A stretch of DNA of 32,714 nt from Opitutia bacterium UBA953 (GTDB taxonomy: Bacteria > Verrucomicrobiota > Verrucomicrobiia > Opitutales > UBA953): NCBI GenBank assembly GCA_002293125.1, contig DBCR01000084.1, positions 1 through 32,714 on the forward strand, in the 5' to 3' direction. Below, piece by piece: positions 8,290 to 15,598 of this stretch (position 1 is its first letter; every line of letters starts with the position of its first letter). A program made the position numbers and the translations under genes. The notes beneath the pieces were generated by a model. That model saw only the letters and a list, made by a program, of their open reading frames with translations, was not told the DNA's origin and ran no database searches.

Positions 8290-9063
8290 TCAAGCCCGAC
8301 GGGAGTTTTTCCCAGATTTGTCGCCGCCGTTGGTGGTCGCAGGCTCATACCAGTAGCCGATGCCGTGGATGGTCCGCAGGCAATCGAGCGTCCGGCCGTG
8401 GTCCGCGTAGGTGTCGCGGATCTTGGCGATATATTGGTCGAGCGAACGGCTGCGGATGTCGGCGTGTACGCCCCAGACGGCGTGAATCAGGCTGTGGCGG
8501 CTGATGATGACGCCGGGATTCGCGTGCAGGTGGTAGAGGATGCCAAGTTCCTTGCGGCCGAGTTTCCGTTTCTTGTTTCCGCCGAAGATGATCTCGAGCC
8601 GCTCGGGATGCACTTCGGCTCCGTTGAAGAGGAACACGTCGGTGCCGAGCGCGGCGTTGACGGTGAGGCGGCTGTCGCCCGCGGTCTCGCTCCGGCGCAG
8701 GACGGCGCGGATGCGCGCGACGAGTTCGTCCGGGTGGTGCGGCTTGCCGACGAAATCATCCGCGCCCGCTTCGAGCGCCTGGGCGACGTGGTGGCCTTCG
8801 CGCTGCGCGGATAAGAAAATGACCGCCGGCGAGTGGCTCAGCCGACGGATCTTGTCGAGCACCGCGAGTCCGTCGAGATCCGGCAGGCTCGGGTCAAGCA
8901 GCACGAGATGCACATACGACTCTCCCACGAATTTCAGGGCGGTGGCGCCTTTGTGAAAGACTTGGGTGGAGAGGCCGGCGTTCAGAAGTTGATCAGCGAG
9001 CGTGGCGGCGAGGCTACGGTCGTCTTCAATAATGACCACCAGTGGCTTCTGCTTGGGGCTCAT
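8290..9063 (-). CDS. OmpR/PhoB-type response regulator
   Basis: Two-domain DNA-binding response regulator, 257 residues. The receiver domain (about 1-125) has the acidic pair Glu13-Asp14/15, phospho-acceptor Asp57 in LVLLDPSLPD, Ser85 in FLSAQ and Lys107 in GKPHHPDE. The C-terminal winged helix (about 150-245) shows KLGRKELGILYHLHANPG, VISRHSLIHAVWG, RSRSLDQYIAKIR and the final CLRTIHGIGYWYEP hairpin. No histidine kinase is adjacent, so the partner is unknown. The upstream gap (9064-9149) to the divergent small ORF contains an A/T-rich patch that may hold promoters, but I cannot assign boxes. Confidence 0.93.
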   Translation of the reverse strand: MSPKQKPLVVIIEDDRSLAATLADQLLNAGLSTQVFHKGATALKFVGESYVHLVLLDPSLPDLDGLAVLDKIRRLSHSPAVIFLSAQREGHHVAQALEAGADDFVGKPHHPDELVARIRAVLRRSETAGDSRLTVNAALGTDVFLFNGAEVHPERLEIIFGGNKKRKLGRKELGILYHLHANPGVIISRHSLIHAVWGVHADIRSRSLDQYIAKIRDTYADHGRTLDCLRTIHGIGYWYEPATTNGGDKSGKNSRRA

Positions 9064-9149
9064 GCAGAATCAAGGGGGGGTACGACTAGGGGTATTCACT
9101 TATGTAAAAAAAGCCCGCGGGGTTGCCAAGCCTCATTGAATCCTTCTCT

Positions 9150-9341
9150 ATGATTGAAATGAGCGATGCCCTTGAGCCATCCCCCCGGCGCAAGCTGACT
9201 ATCCGGATCTTCTTGGTCCTGTTTGTGGCCTCCGCGATCTTCATGTCTTGGTTCGGGGTGATGCAGCAGCGGAAGCATGGCCCGAAGTCCGACGGCAAGC
9301 CGAGGGACCCCTACGAAGACCGCAGCCTGTTCGGTCGCTGA
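9150..9341 (+). CDS. Small single-span membrane protein, unknown
   Basis: A 63-residue reading frame from ATG 9150 (MIEMSDALEPSPRRK); an in-frame TTG at 9123 would add nine residues. It has a polar N terminus, one hydrophobic helix (IRIFLVLFVASAIFMSWFG), and a basic then acidic tail (KHGPKSDGKPRDPYEDRS). The positive residues before the helix and the tail composition look like a genuine membrane protein and not a shadow of another frame. It is divergent from the response regulator and precedes tRNA-Glu. No family is recognised. Confidence 0.5.
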   Translation: MIEMSDALEPSPRRKLTIRIFLVLFVASAIFMSWFGVMQQRKHGPKSDGKPRDPYEDRSLFGR

Positions 9342-9382
9342 TCCACCCGACAGGGGGGCGGGCGGGGGGCTTTCCAAAAATC

Positions 9383-9410
9383 TTGACCAGTGGGACTTCG
9401 TTCCTAAGTT
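9383..9410 (+). promoter_or_regulatory. Possible sigma-70-type promoter for tRNA-Glu
   Basis: TTGACC at 9383-9388 is followed, 16 bases later, by TAAGTT at 9405-9410. The tRNA begins 17 bases after the second box. The -35 match is good, the -10 match weak. Confidence 0.35.
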
Positions 9411-9427
9411 CCTCACTTCCACCGACC

Positions 9428-9505
9428 GCCCCCTTCGTCTAGCCCGGTCCAGGACACCTCGTTTTCACTGAGGTAACTGGGGTTCGAATCCCCAAGGGGG
9501 CGCCA
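9428..9505 (+). tRNA. tRNA-Glu (anticodon UUC)
   Basis: Complete cloverleaf: acceptor stem GCCCCCT/AGGGGGC, a D arm containing GTCTAG and CCAGGAC, anticodon stem CCTCG/TGAGG (one G-U pair) with loop TTTTCAC (anticodon TTC), and T arm TGGGG-TTCGAAT-CCCCA. CCA is encoded at 9503-9505 after discriminator G. The pattern matches bacterial glutamate tRNA, with a D loop slightly longer than that of E. coli. Confidence 0.96.
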
Positions 9506-9534
9506 GGTGGAAGATTTTAAGATCCGACCACTCC

Positions 9535-9557
9535 ATAAGGGGAGGGGGGACCCTTAT
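9535..9557 (+). terminator. Possible terminator hairpin after tRNA-Glu
   Basis: ATAAGGG (9535-9541) and CCCTTAT (9551-9557) form a perfect 7-bp stem around a G-rich 9-base loop, followed by only a short T run. It lies 30 bases after the tRNA. The short U tract makes the call weak. Confidence 0.35.
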
Positions 9558-9641
9558 TTCCGGGTTACTCACATTGCCCCTTGCCTAGGTTCAAAATTTA
9601 TTGAAACATCAGGAAGCCCCTGATCTTAGGCCCTGACCCCG

Positions 9642-10163
9642 ATGAAGCCCCCCTCTGAAAAGTCAGCCGGACGACGTAAAAGCCGCCCGTCTTTCGAGCC
9701 CCTTCAACCGCATGAGGTCGAGCTGGCCGATTTCTTCGTGCGAATGGCTGGCATTCTGGGTGTTCCGCGCTCGGTCGCCGAAATCTACGCCCTGCTCTAC
9801 GTATCCTCGGGCCCCCTCGATTTCGACCATATTCAGGGCCGCCTCGGGATTAGCAAAGGCTCTGTCAGTCAAGGACTTAAGTTCCTTCGAGACCATGAAA
9901 TGGTCCTCTCGGTCAAGGAGAAGGGTGCCCGCCGCGAACGCTGGCAACCTACACCTTCGCTGGCGGCCTCCCTCGTCGCGCTCCTCCGTAGCCAAGTCCT
10001 TCCCGCCCTCGAGCAAGCCCAACCTGGACTGCAGCGCGTCCTGGCCGACGCCCAACAGCGCGGCGCTCAACCCGAAGTGATCGAGCGGCTCAGCCGCCTC
10101 AATCGCTGGAACAGCCGAGCCCTCGAGCTCGCGCCATTGCTGCTCCCCCCTCCGGGAGCCTGA
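9642..10163 (+). CDS. GbsR/MarR-type winged-helix transcriptional regulator
   Basis: A 173-residue protein with a basic N terminus and a winged helix at about 25-110. The helix-turn-helix part reads LPDFDHIQGRLGISKGSVSQ-like (observed PLDFDHIQGRLGISKGSVSQ), followed by LKFLRDHEMV and a wing VKEKGARRERW. This matches the GbsR-type subset of MarR regulators, where the ISKGSVSQ.L..L segment is the recognition helix. The C-terminal half is helical and probably dimerises. It is the last gene before the polysaccharide cluster and on the same strand, so it could control it; this is inference from position. A small hairpin (ATCAGG/CCTGAT, 9608-9624) lies in its leader. Confidence 0.85.
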   Translation: MKPPSEKSAGRRKSRPSFEPLQPHEVELADFFVRMAGILGVPRSVAEIYALLYVSSGPLDFDHIQGRLGISKGSVSQGLKFLRDHEMVLSVKEKGARRERWQPTPSLAASLVALLRSQVLPALEQAQPGLQRVLADAQQRGAQPEVIERLSRLNRWNSRALELAPLLLPPPGA

Positions 10164-10256
10164 CCCTTTCTGCCGGCTCAACCGGTGACAGTCCTTCCTG
10201 CCCTTACGTGCACGCGAAATTCGCCTCCACGTGCGGTAGCCTGCCCAAACACCGCA

Positions 10257-10323
10257 ATCAAAGGGAAACCGGAGACCGGAAAGTTAGAAGTAACCCCAGC
10301 CAATATCCCGGTCCCCCTTTGAT
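10257..10323. repeat. Compact copy of the A palindrome
   Basis: A 67-bp element. The left arm ATCAAAGGGAAACCGG plus AGACCGG (10257-10279) faces the right arm CCGGTCCCCCTTTGAT (10308-10323). The loop has the CCCCAGCCAAT flank seen in other A' arms. It ends 15 bases before the next start codon. The rest of this gap (10164-10256) holds a CACGTG-like half repeat and nothing I can name. Confidence 0.8.
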
Positions 10324-10338
10324 CTTCTGAATCTCCCC

Positions 10339-10776
10339 ATGCGTATCGCCATCACCTCCGGCTATTTCGACCCGATGCACCGCGGTCACCTCGAATTGCT
10401 CGAGCTCTCCCGCGCCCAAGGCGACGTGCTCTGGGTCATCGTCAACACCGACGCCCAGGCGGCCCTGAAGAAGGGCAAGGCCTTCATCGACCAGGACACG
10501 CGCCTGGCGGTGACCTCCGCCCTGCGCGTCGTCGACCGCGCCGTCCTTTCGATCGACGCCGATGGTTCGGTCTGCGCCACGCTCGATTGGCTTATCGCGG
10601 AAGCCAAAGCCCAGGGTCATGAAGCCATCTTCTGCAAGGGCGGCGATCGCAACGCCGGCAACATCCCGGAGATGACGGTGCTGAACAAACATGGCGCGAA
10701 GCTCATCGACGGCCTCGGCGCCAAGATCGACAGCAGCTCGCGTATCATCGCGGCCGCGAAAAAGCCTTCCGCTTGA
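10339..10776 (+). CDS. HldE-C/RfaE2-like nucleotidyltransferase
   Basis: A 145-residue cytidylyltransferase-fold protein. It opens MRIAITSGYFDPMHRGHLEL with the nucleotide-binding HxGH motif at His14-Arg-Gly-His17. IVNTDAQAALKKGKAFID, and the C-terminal ...KIDSSSRIIAA (equivalent to the family's STS.I) fit the adenylyl/cytidylyltransferases that activate sugar phosphates, such as the heptose-1-phosphate adenylyltransferase half of HldE. No kinase domain is fused. It is the first gene of the polysaccharide cluster, 28 bases before gmd, so it may activate a heptose or another sugar or polyol phosphate. The exact substrate is not determined. Confidence 0.83.
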   Translation: MRIAITSGYFDPMHRGHLELLELSRAQGDVLWVIVNTDAQAALKKGKAFIDQDTRLAVTSALRVVDRAVLSIDADGSVCATLDWLIAEAKAQGHEAIFCKGGDRNAGNIPEMTVLNKHGAKLIDGLGAKIDSSSRIIAAAKKPSA

Positions 10777-10804
10777 ACCCTTCCCCCTCTTACTCATCCC
10801 ACAC

Positions 10805-11866
10805 ATGAAAAAGCGCGCACTCATCACCGGCATCACTGGCCAAGACGGCTCCTACCTCGCCGAGTTCCTTCTCGCTAAGGGCTACGAAGTCCATGGCGTC
10901 ATCCGCCGCTCCTCTTCGTTCAACACCTCCCGTATCGAGCATCTCTACATGGAGGACCTCGTCCGTGATATCCATACGAAGAAAATCCAGCTCCACTACG
11001 GCGACCTCGGCGACGCGACGGGGCTGATCCGCCTGATCGGCGATATCCAGCCGGACGAGATCTATAACCTCGGCGCGATGTCCCACGTGAAGGTCTCGTT
11101 CGACGTCCCGGAATACACCGCCGACACGGACGGCATCGGCACGCTCCGCCTTCTTGAGGCCATCCGCATCCTGAAGATGGAGAAGAAGGTCCGCATCTAC
11201 CAGGCCTCGACTTCCGAGCTTTACGGCAAGGTCGTCGAAGTCCCGCAGTCCGAGACGACGCCCTTCTACCCGCGCAGCCCTTACGGCGTCGCGAAGATCT
11301 ACGCCTACTGGATCACCCGCAACTACCGCGAGGCGTACGGGATGTTCGCCTCCAACGGGATCCTCTTCAACCACGAGTCGGAACGCCGCGGCGAGACCTT
11401 CGTCACGCGCAAGATCTCCCTCGCGGTCGCCAACATCATCCATGGCCGTCAGGACTGCCTCTTCCTCGGCAACCTCTCCGCGCAGCGCGACTGGGGCTAC
11501 GCTCCCGACTTCGTCCAGTGCATGTGGCTCATCCTCCAGCATAAGCAGCCGGACGACTTCGTCATCGCGACGGGCAAGATGTATGCCGTCCGCGAATTCT
11601 GCACCCACGCCTTCCGCCGCGCCGGCATCGAGCTCGACTGGCAAGGCACGGGCGTCGACGAGAAGGGCGTCGATCGCAAGTCGGGCAAGACGCTCGTCGC
11701 CGTCGACCCGCGTTACTTCCGCCCGACCGAGGTCGAGCAGTTGCTCGGCAACCCGGCCAAGGCCATGCGCGACCTGGGCTGGAATCCGCAGCAGACCTCC
11801 TTCGAGCAGCTGGTGCAGAAGATGGTCGACCATGACCTGAAGCTGGTCGCCCACGCCAACCGCTGA
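10805..11866 (+). CDS. gmd: GDP-mannose 4,6-dehydratase
   Basis: Converts GDP-D-mannose to GDP-4-keto-6-deoxymannose, the first step to GDP-L-fucose. This is a short-chain dehydrogenase-fold protein of 353 residues. The N terminus MKKRALITGITGQDGSYLAE has the NADP-binding glycine motif, followed by VIRRSSSFNTSRIEHLY, a GMD signature. The catalytic STSELYG motif and YxxxK (Tyr160, Lys164 in SPYGVAK) are intact, as are NHESERRGETFVTRK and LGNLSAQRDWGYAPDFV. Start at 10805 because upstream codons are outside the homologous region. Its stop overlaps the fcl ATG by one base. Confidence 0.97.
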   Translation: MKKRALITGITGQDGSYLAEFLLAKGYEVHGVIRRSSSFNTSRIEHLYMEDLVRDIHTKKIQLHYGDLGDATGLIRLIGDIQPDEIYNLGAMSHVKVSFDVPEYTADTDGIGTLRLLEAIRILKMEKKVRIYQASTSELYGKVVEVPQSETTPFYPRSPYGVAKIYAYWITRNYREAYGMFASNGILFNHESERRGETFVTRKISLAVANIIHGRQDCLFLGNLSAQRDWGYAPDFVQCMWLILQHKQPDDFVIATGKMYAVREFCTHAFRRAGIELDWQGTGVDEKGVDRKSGKTLVAVDPRYFRPTEVEQLLGNPAKAMRDLGWNPQQTSFEQLVQKMVDHDLKLVAHANR

Positions 11867-12807
11867 TGGACCGCGCCGCGAAGATCTACGTCGCCGGCCA
11901 TCGCGGGATGGTCGGCTCCGCCATCGTCCGCGCGCTCCGTGCCGCGGGCCACACGGCCCTCGTCACGCGCCCGTCCGCCGAGCTCGACCTCCGTGACGGC
12001 TCGGCGACCCGCGCGTTCCTCGCCGCCGAACAGCCGGCTTACGTGGTCATGGCCGCCGCGCGCGTCGGTGGCATCAAGGCCAACTCGACCGAGCCCTACG
12101 ATTTCCTCTACGACAACCTCGCGATGGCGGCCAACGTCATCGACGGCTCCCGCCGTGCCGGCGTCCGCAAGCTGCTCTTCCTCGGCTCGAGCTGCATCTA
12201 CCCGAAGATGGCCCCGCAGCCGATCCGCGAGGAGTCCCTGCTCACCGGCCCGCTCGAGGTCACCAACGAGGCCTACGCGATCGCCAAGATCGCCGGCATC
12301 AAGCTCTGCGACCACGCGCGCGCCCAATACGGCAGCGACTTCATCAGCGCGATGCCCTGCAACCTTTACGGGACGGGCGATAACTTCTCGCTCGAGCATT
12401 CGCATGTATTGCCGGCCATCATTCGCAAGATGCATGAGGCTAAGCTCCGCGGCGACGCCTCGCTGCGGCTCTGGGGCACCGGCACGCCTCTCCGCGAATT
12501 CCTGCACGCCGACGACCTTGCGCAAGCGTGCGTGCTCCTGCTCGAGCGCTACTCGCAGGCCGGCCACATCAACGTGGGGTCCGGGGAGGAACTTTCTATC
12601 CGCCAGCTGGCTGAGCAGATCGCCCAGGTCGTCGGCTTCACGGGACGCCTCGAATTCGACCCGTCGATGCCCGACGGCACGCCGCGCAAGATGATGGACG
12701 TCTCGCGCATCCGGGCGCTCGGCTGGAAGCCGCGCATCGCGCTCCCGGAAGGCATCCGTGGCGCCTACGCTTGGTATCTTGCGAACGCCACCGAAGCGCG
12801 GCGGTAA
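11866..12807 (+). CDS. fcl: GDP-L-fucose synthase
   Basis: Epimerase-reductase that makes GDP-L-fucose from the Gmd product, 313 residues. It shows the NADP site AGHRGMVGSAIVR, AAARVGGIKANSTEP, the LFLGSSCIYPKMAPQPI block, and Tyr137/Lys141 in EAYAIAKIAGIK. NLYGTGDNFSLEHSHVLPA and the C-terminal GWKPRIALPEGI fit the family. The ATG at 11866 shares a base with the gmd stop (TGATG), a translational coupling arrangement. Together the two genes give a complete GDP-fucose branch from GDP-mannose. Confidence 0.97.
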   Translation: MDRAAKIYVAGHRGMVGSAIVRALRAAGHTALVTRPSAELDLRDGSATRAFLAAEQPAYVVMAAARVGGIKANSTEPYDFLYDNLAMAANVIDGSRRAGVRKLLFLGSSCIYPKMAPQPIREESLLTGPLEVTNEAYAIAKIAGIKLCDHARAQYGSDFISAMPCNLYGTGDNFSLEHSHVLPAIIRKMHEAKLRGDASLRLWGTGTPLREFLHADDLAQACVLLLERYSQAGHINVGSGEELSIRQLAEQIAQVVGFTGRLEFDPSMPDGTPRKMMDVSRIRALGWKPRIALPEGIRGAYAWYLANATEARR

Positions 12808-13146
12808 GCCGCAAAGTTAGTTGACCCGTTGACAAGTTGGCACGTTGACAAGAGAGAGGCACTTTCAGGTCCCAGGTCTCGGCCTTCAGGTCCCTGGTGC
12901 AGGTTATCAGGTACAGGTGCGGGTGCGGGCTAAATTAAGACCCCGAACCTGTACCCGAACCTGAACACCTGAACCGGTCTCCCGACGGCTGAGACCCGAG
13001 ACCTGAAAAGAATATCCCCCGCCAACCCTCCGGTCTCCGGTTTCCCTTTGAGTTAATTTACCCTGAGCCTCCGTGCCCCTGGTCAACTTAGCCTCTAATT
13101 TTCCCTCCGGCCCTCTTGCCCTCCGGTCCTCCATCCCTCATTCCCC
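12808..13146. repeat. Repeat-filled junction fcl | kdsB
   Basis: 339 bp without a gene. In order: an F arm (about 12816-12856, TTGACC/TTGACA-containing), the D palindrome (12863-13008), an A' right arm without a matching left arm (13030-13056), an E' arm (13063-13098), and pyrimidine-rich module I (13099-13146) that runs up to the kdsB ATG. Two TTGACA hexamers in F look like -35 boxes, but no -10 follows at a suitable distance. Confidence 0.85.
12863..13008. repeat. D element, imperfect palindrome of about 146 bp
   Basis: Left half from TTTCAGGTCCCAGGTCTC and right half ending GAGACCCGAGACCTGAAA are imperfect reverse complements around an A/T-rich centre (CTAAATTA). Both halves are strings of CAGGT/CGGGT words. 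Related copies are at 19326-19474 and 23203-23352. Confidence 0.85.
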
Positions 13147-13881
13147 ATGCCCTCCGTCACCCTCTGCATCCCCGCTCGCATCGCTTCCACGCGCCTGCCG
13201 CGCAAGGTCCTGCTCGACCTCGGCGGCAAGCCCGTCGTGCAACATGTCTGGGAGCGCGCCAAGCAGGTCCGTCAGGCGGATCGCGTCGTGCTCCTCACGG
13301 ATTCGGAAGAAGTCGCCGGCATCGCGCGCGGTTTCGGCGCCGAGGTCCTGATGACCGATCCGGCCTGTCCTTCGGGCACCGCCCGCATGGCCAGCGTCAT
13401 CGACCATCTCCCGGGAGATTTCTTCCTTAATGTCCAGGGCGACGAGCCGTTCATCCAGCCTGACTTGCTTGACGGGCTCATCACGCGCTGGAAGGAGACG
13501 AAGTGCCCGCTGGTCACCGCGGTCTCGAAGATCCATGCGACTGAACGCCTGCTCGCGACGAGCGTGGTCAAGGTCGTCCGCGCCGAGAATGGCGAAGCGA
13601 TCTACTTCTCCCGCAGTCCGATCCCGCACCTCCGGGGCGTGGATCCGTCCGAATGGGTCAAGCGCCGCGACTATTGGGTGCACATCGGCGTCTACGGCTA
13701 CGACCGCGCCACGCTTGCGGGCTACGCCCAGTTGAAGCCCACCGAACTCGAGGCTGTCGAATCGCTCGAGCAGCTGCGCTTCCTCGCCCACGGCCTCACC
13801 TTCCAGACCGTCGTCACCGATTATCATCCCGTCGCCATCGATACCCCTGAGGATCTCGAAGCCGCGCGGAAGATGATGTGA
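13147..13881 (+). CDS. kdsB: 3-deoxy-manno-octulosonate cytidylyltransferase
   Basis: Activates KDO as CMP-KDO in the cytosol, for transfer to lipid A or a capsule. Residues 10-20 give ARIASTRLPRK, the sugar nucleotidyltransferase signature. CPSGTARM (Cys74-Met81) stands for the usual SGT.R, and VQGDEP (96-101) supplies the metal-binding Asp99. IYFSRSPIP, the HIGVYGYDR strand and a C-terminal TPEDLEAAR are all typical. Length (244 aa) is normal. The start ATGCCCTCC is shared by other genes behind repeat junctions. Both sides are repeat blocks, so it stands as a single-gene unit. Confidence 0.96.
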   Translation: MPSVTLCIPARIASTRLPRKVLLDLGGKPVVQHVWERAKQVRQADRVVLLTDSEEVAGIARGFGAEVLMTDPACPSGTARMASVIDHLPGDFFLNVQGDEPFIQPDLLDGLITRWKETKCPLVTAVSKIHATERLLATSVVKVVRAENGEAIYFSRSPIPHLRGVDPSEWVKRRDYWVHIGVYGYDRATLAGYAQLKPTELEAVESLEQLRFLAHGLTFQTVVTDYHPVAIDTPEDLEAARKMM

Positions 13882-14236
13882 CGCCACAAACATAGTTTCG
13901 GGTGGCAGGTGGCAGCCCCGGGATCCAGGTGGCAGAATAACTTTCACTCAAAGGGAGACCGGAAACCGGAAAGTATGCTTCGGTCATAAGTAATAGCCCC
14001 AGCCAATCATCCGGCCACCCCTTGGTTGCCATCTTGCTCCCACCACCCGCGGCTGTAACGGGTAGGGACGGTTCTCCGAACCGTCCGTTCGGCGGGCTCG
14101 GAGAGCCCGCCCTACCCAAGGCCCCCAGCCAATCCTCCGGTCTCCGGTTTCCCTTTGAGTTAATTTACCCTGAGCCTCCAGCCCTCTAGTCCTCCTTTCC
14201 ATCCTCCATCCTCTAAACTCAATACTCTCTCCCGCC
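13882..14236. repeat. Repeat-filled junction kdsB | kdsD
   Basis: 355 bp without a gene. A GGTGGCAGGTGGCAG stretch at about 13900-13935 has a partial complement (CCACC...CCCACCACCC) at about 14014-14048. An A element spans 13946-14163: left arm 13946-13969, an internal copy of the CCCCAGCCAATCATCCGG flank ending at 14014, a B2 double hairpin (14060-14117), then a second CCCAGCCAAT flank and right arm A' (14137-14160). A partial E' and module I lead to the kdsD ATG. The C core is missing here, which makes the insertion points easy to see. Confidence 0.85.
14060..14117. repeat. B2 GTAG double hairpin
   Basis: Outer stem GGGTAGG/CCTACCC encloses hairpin X (ACGGTTC-TCC-GAACCGT, 14068-14084) and hairpin Y (GGCGGGCTC-GGA-GAGCCCGCC, 14091-14111). 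The loops TCC and GGA are complementary; extended to 7 bases, TCTCCGA faces TCGGAGA. REPIN-like. Confidence 0.88.
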
Positions 14237-15211
14237 ATGCCCACTCCCCTCGACTCCGCTCGCGCTCTCCTCCAGGCCGAAGCTTCCGCGCTCGCTGAAC
14301 TCGCCACGCGCCTCGACGGCTCCTTCACGAAGGCCGTCGAGCTGATCGCAGCCCATCAAGGCAAGGTCGTGCTCTGCGGCGTCGGCAAATCCGGCCTCAT
14401 CGGCCAGAAGATCGCCGCGACGCTCTGCAGCACGGGCACGCCCGCCATCTTCCTCCACGCCGCCGATGCCATGCACGGTGACCTCGGCATCCTCCAGGCC
14501 GGCGATCCAGTCATCCTGATCTCGCGCTCGGGCACGACGTCCGAGCTCGTGCGGCTCATCCCGATCCTCCGCTCCTTCAAGTCTCCCATCATCTCGATTG
14601 TCGGTAATACGCAGTCGCCGCTGGCGACGCAGGCCGACGTGGTGCTCGATATCGGCGCCCGCCCCGAAGCGGATCCGCTCGGGCTCGTGCCGACGACCAG
14701 CGCGCTCCTGACGCTCGCGCTCGGCGATGCCCTCGCCGCGGGCCTGATGACCAAGCGTGGCTTCGGACCGAGCGACTTCGCCCGCTTCCACCCGGCCGGC
14801 CAACTCGGCCGTAATCTGTCCCTCACGGTCGGTGAAGCCCTTCAGCCGCTCGATCGCTGCGCCTGCGCGAAGCCGGGCGACGCCCTCCGCGACACGGTCA
14901 TCGCGATGACCCGCCATCCGCACGGTGCGGCCTGCGTCCTCGCCGCCGACGGCACGCTCGCGGGGCTCATCACCGACGGCGACCTTCGTCGCGCGCTCGG
15001 CCGCGGCGTCGACATCAACACCGCCCGCGCCGCCGACATCATGACGGTCAACCCTGTCCGTGCCCATGCGCCCATGTCGCTCGGTGAAGCGGCGCGCATC
15101 ATGGAAGACCGTCCCTCGCAGATTTCCGTGCTCCCCGTCACCGATGCCGCGACCAACCGCTGCCTCGGCCTCATTCGTATCCACGATATTTATCAGGCGG
15201 GGATTGTTTGA
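14237..15211 (+). CDS. kdsD: Arabinose-5-phosphate isomerase
   Basis: Interconverts ribulose 5-phosphate and arabinose 5-phosphate, the first committed step to KDO. The SIS domain (about 30-175) has CGVGKSGLIGQKIA (Gly48-Gly53 core), HGDLGIL, ISRSGTTSELV, and the FHPAGQLGRNL signature that closes it. Two CBS repeats follow (about 205-260 and 270-324) with ITDGDLRRAL, as in full-length KdsD/KpsF. Length (324 aa) is normal. It complements kdsB across a repeat block; kdsA and kdsC are not in the window. Confidence 0.96.
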   Translation: MPTPLDSARALLQAEASALAELATRLDGSFTKAVELIAAHQGKVVLCGVGKSGLIGQKIAATLCSTGTPAIFLHAADAMHGDLGILQAGDPVILISRSGTTSELVRLIPILRSFKSPIISIVGNTQSPLATQADVVLDIGARPEADPLGLVPTTSALLTLALGDALAAGLMTKRGFGPSDFARFHPAGQLGRNLSLTVGEALQPLDRCACAKPGDALRDTVIAMTRHPHGAACVLAADGTLAGLITDGDLRRALGRGVDINTARAADIMTVNPVRAHAPMSLGEAARIMEDRPSQISVLPVTDAATNRCLGLIRIHDIYQAGIV

Positions 15212-15598
15212 TTGGAGGGCCGGAGGCCCAGAGGCTCGGTTGACCAGAGAAGGCACCGCTCAAGGGGAGACCGGAAACCGGAATGTTTGCTGCGGTCATG
15301 ATCAATCGGGTGCCAGGTGACGGCCACCGGGGCATCAGCCTTTCGGGAGTCGGCCGTTCGGCCTTCGGTAGCCGGCTCCGGGCTCCTGCGGCTGTAATGG
15401 GTAGGGACGGTTCTCCGAACCGTCCGTTCGGCGGGCTCGGAGAGCCCGCCCTACCCAAGGGCCCCCGCCAATCATCCGGTCTCCGGTTTCCCTTTGAGTT
15501 AATTTACCCTGAGCCTCCGAGCCTCTGATCAACTAAGCCTCTCCCCTGTCTCTTCCCCTTGTCCCCTGGCCCACGTGCCAGCTTGTCCCCTAACTACC
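15212..15598. repeat. Repeat-filled junction kdsD | O-antigen ligase
   Basis: 387 bp without a gene, with nearly every module present. TGGAGGGCCGGAGG (complement of module I) leads into E (to about 15250), followed by A left arm (15259-15281), C core (about 15309-15396), B2 (15399-15456), A' right arm (15476-15502), E' (15509-15542) and G (15558-15594), ending at the ATG. The E and E' arms agree at 17 of about 20 positions as reverse complements (AGAGGCTCGGTTGACCAGAG against AGAGGCTTAGTTGATCAGAG). Confidence 0.88.
15399..15456. repeat. B2 GTAG double hairpin
   Basis: Same sequence and fold as the copy at 14060-14117, including the GTTC spacer between its two hairpins. It follows the C core directly. 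Confidence 0.88.

Noticed and set aside
12829..12850. Promoter from the TTGACA hexamers in F
   Set aside because: Hexamers are part of the repeated F arm right after stop codons, and no -10 box lies 16-18 bases downstream in any copy.
15309..15396. C core as a riboswitch or small RNA
   Set aside because: It is folded and conserved (CAGCCG/CGGCTG and GGCC hairpins), but it occurs in six junctions before unrelated genes and always inside the A repeat, so a repeat module is the simpler reading.
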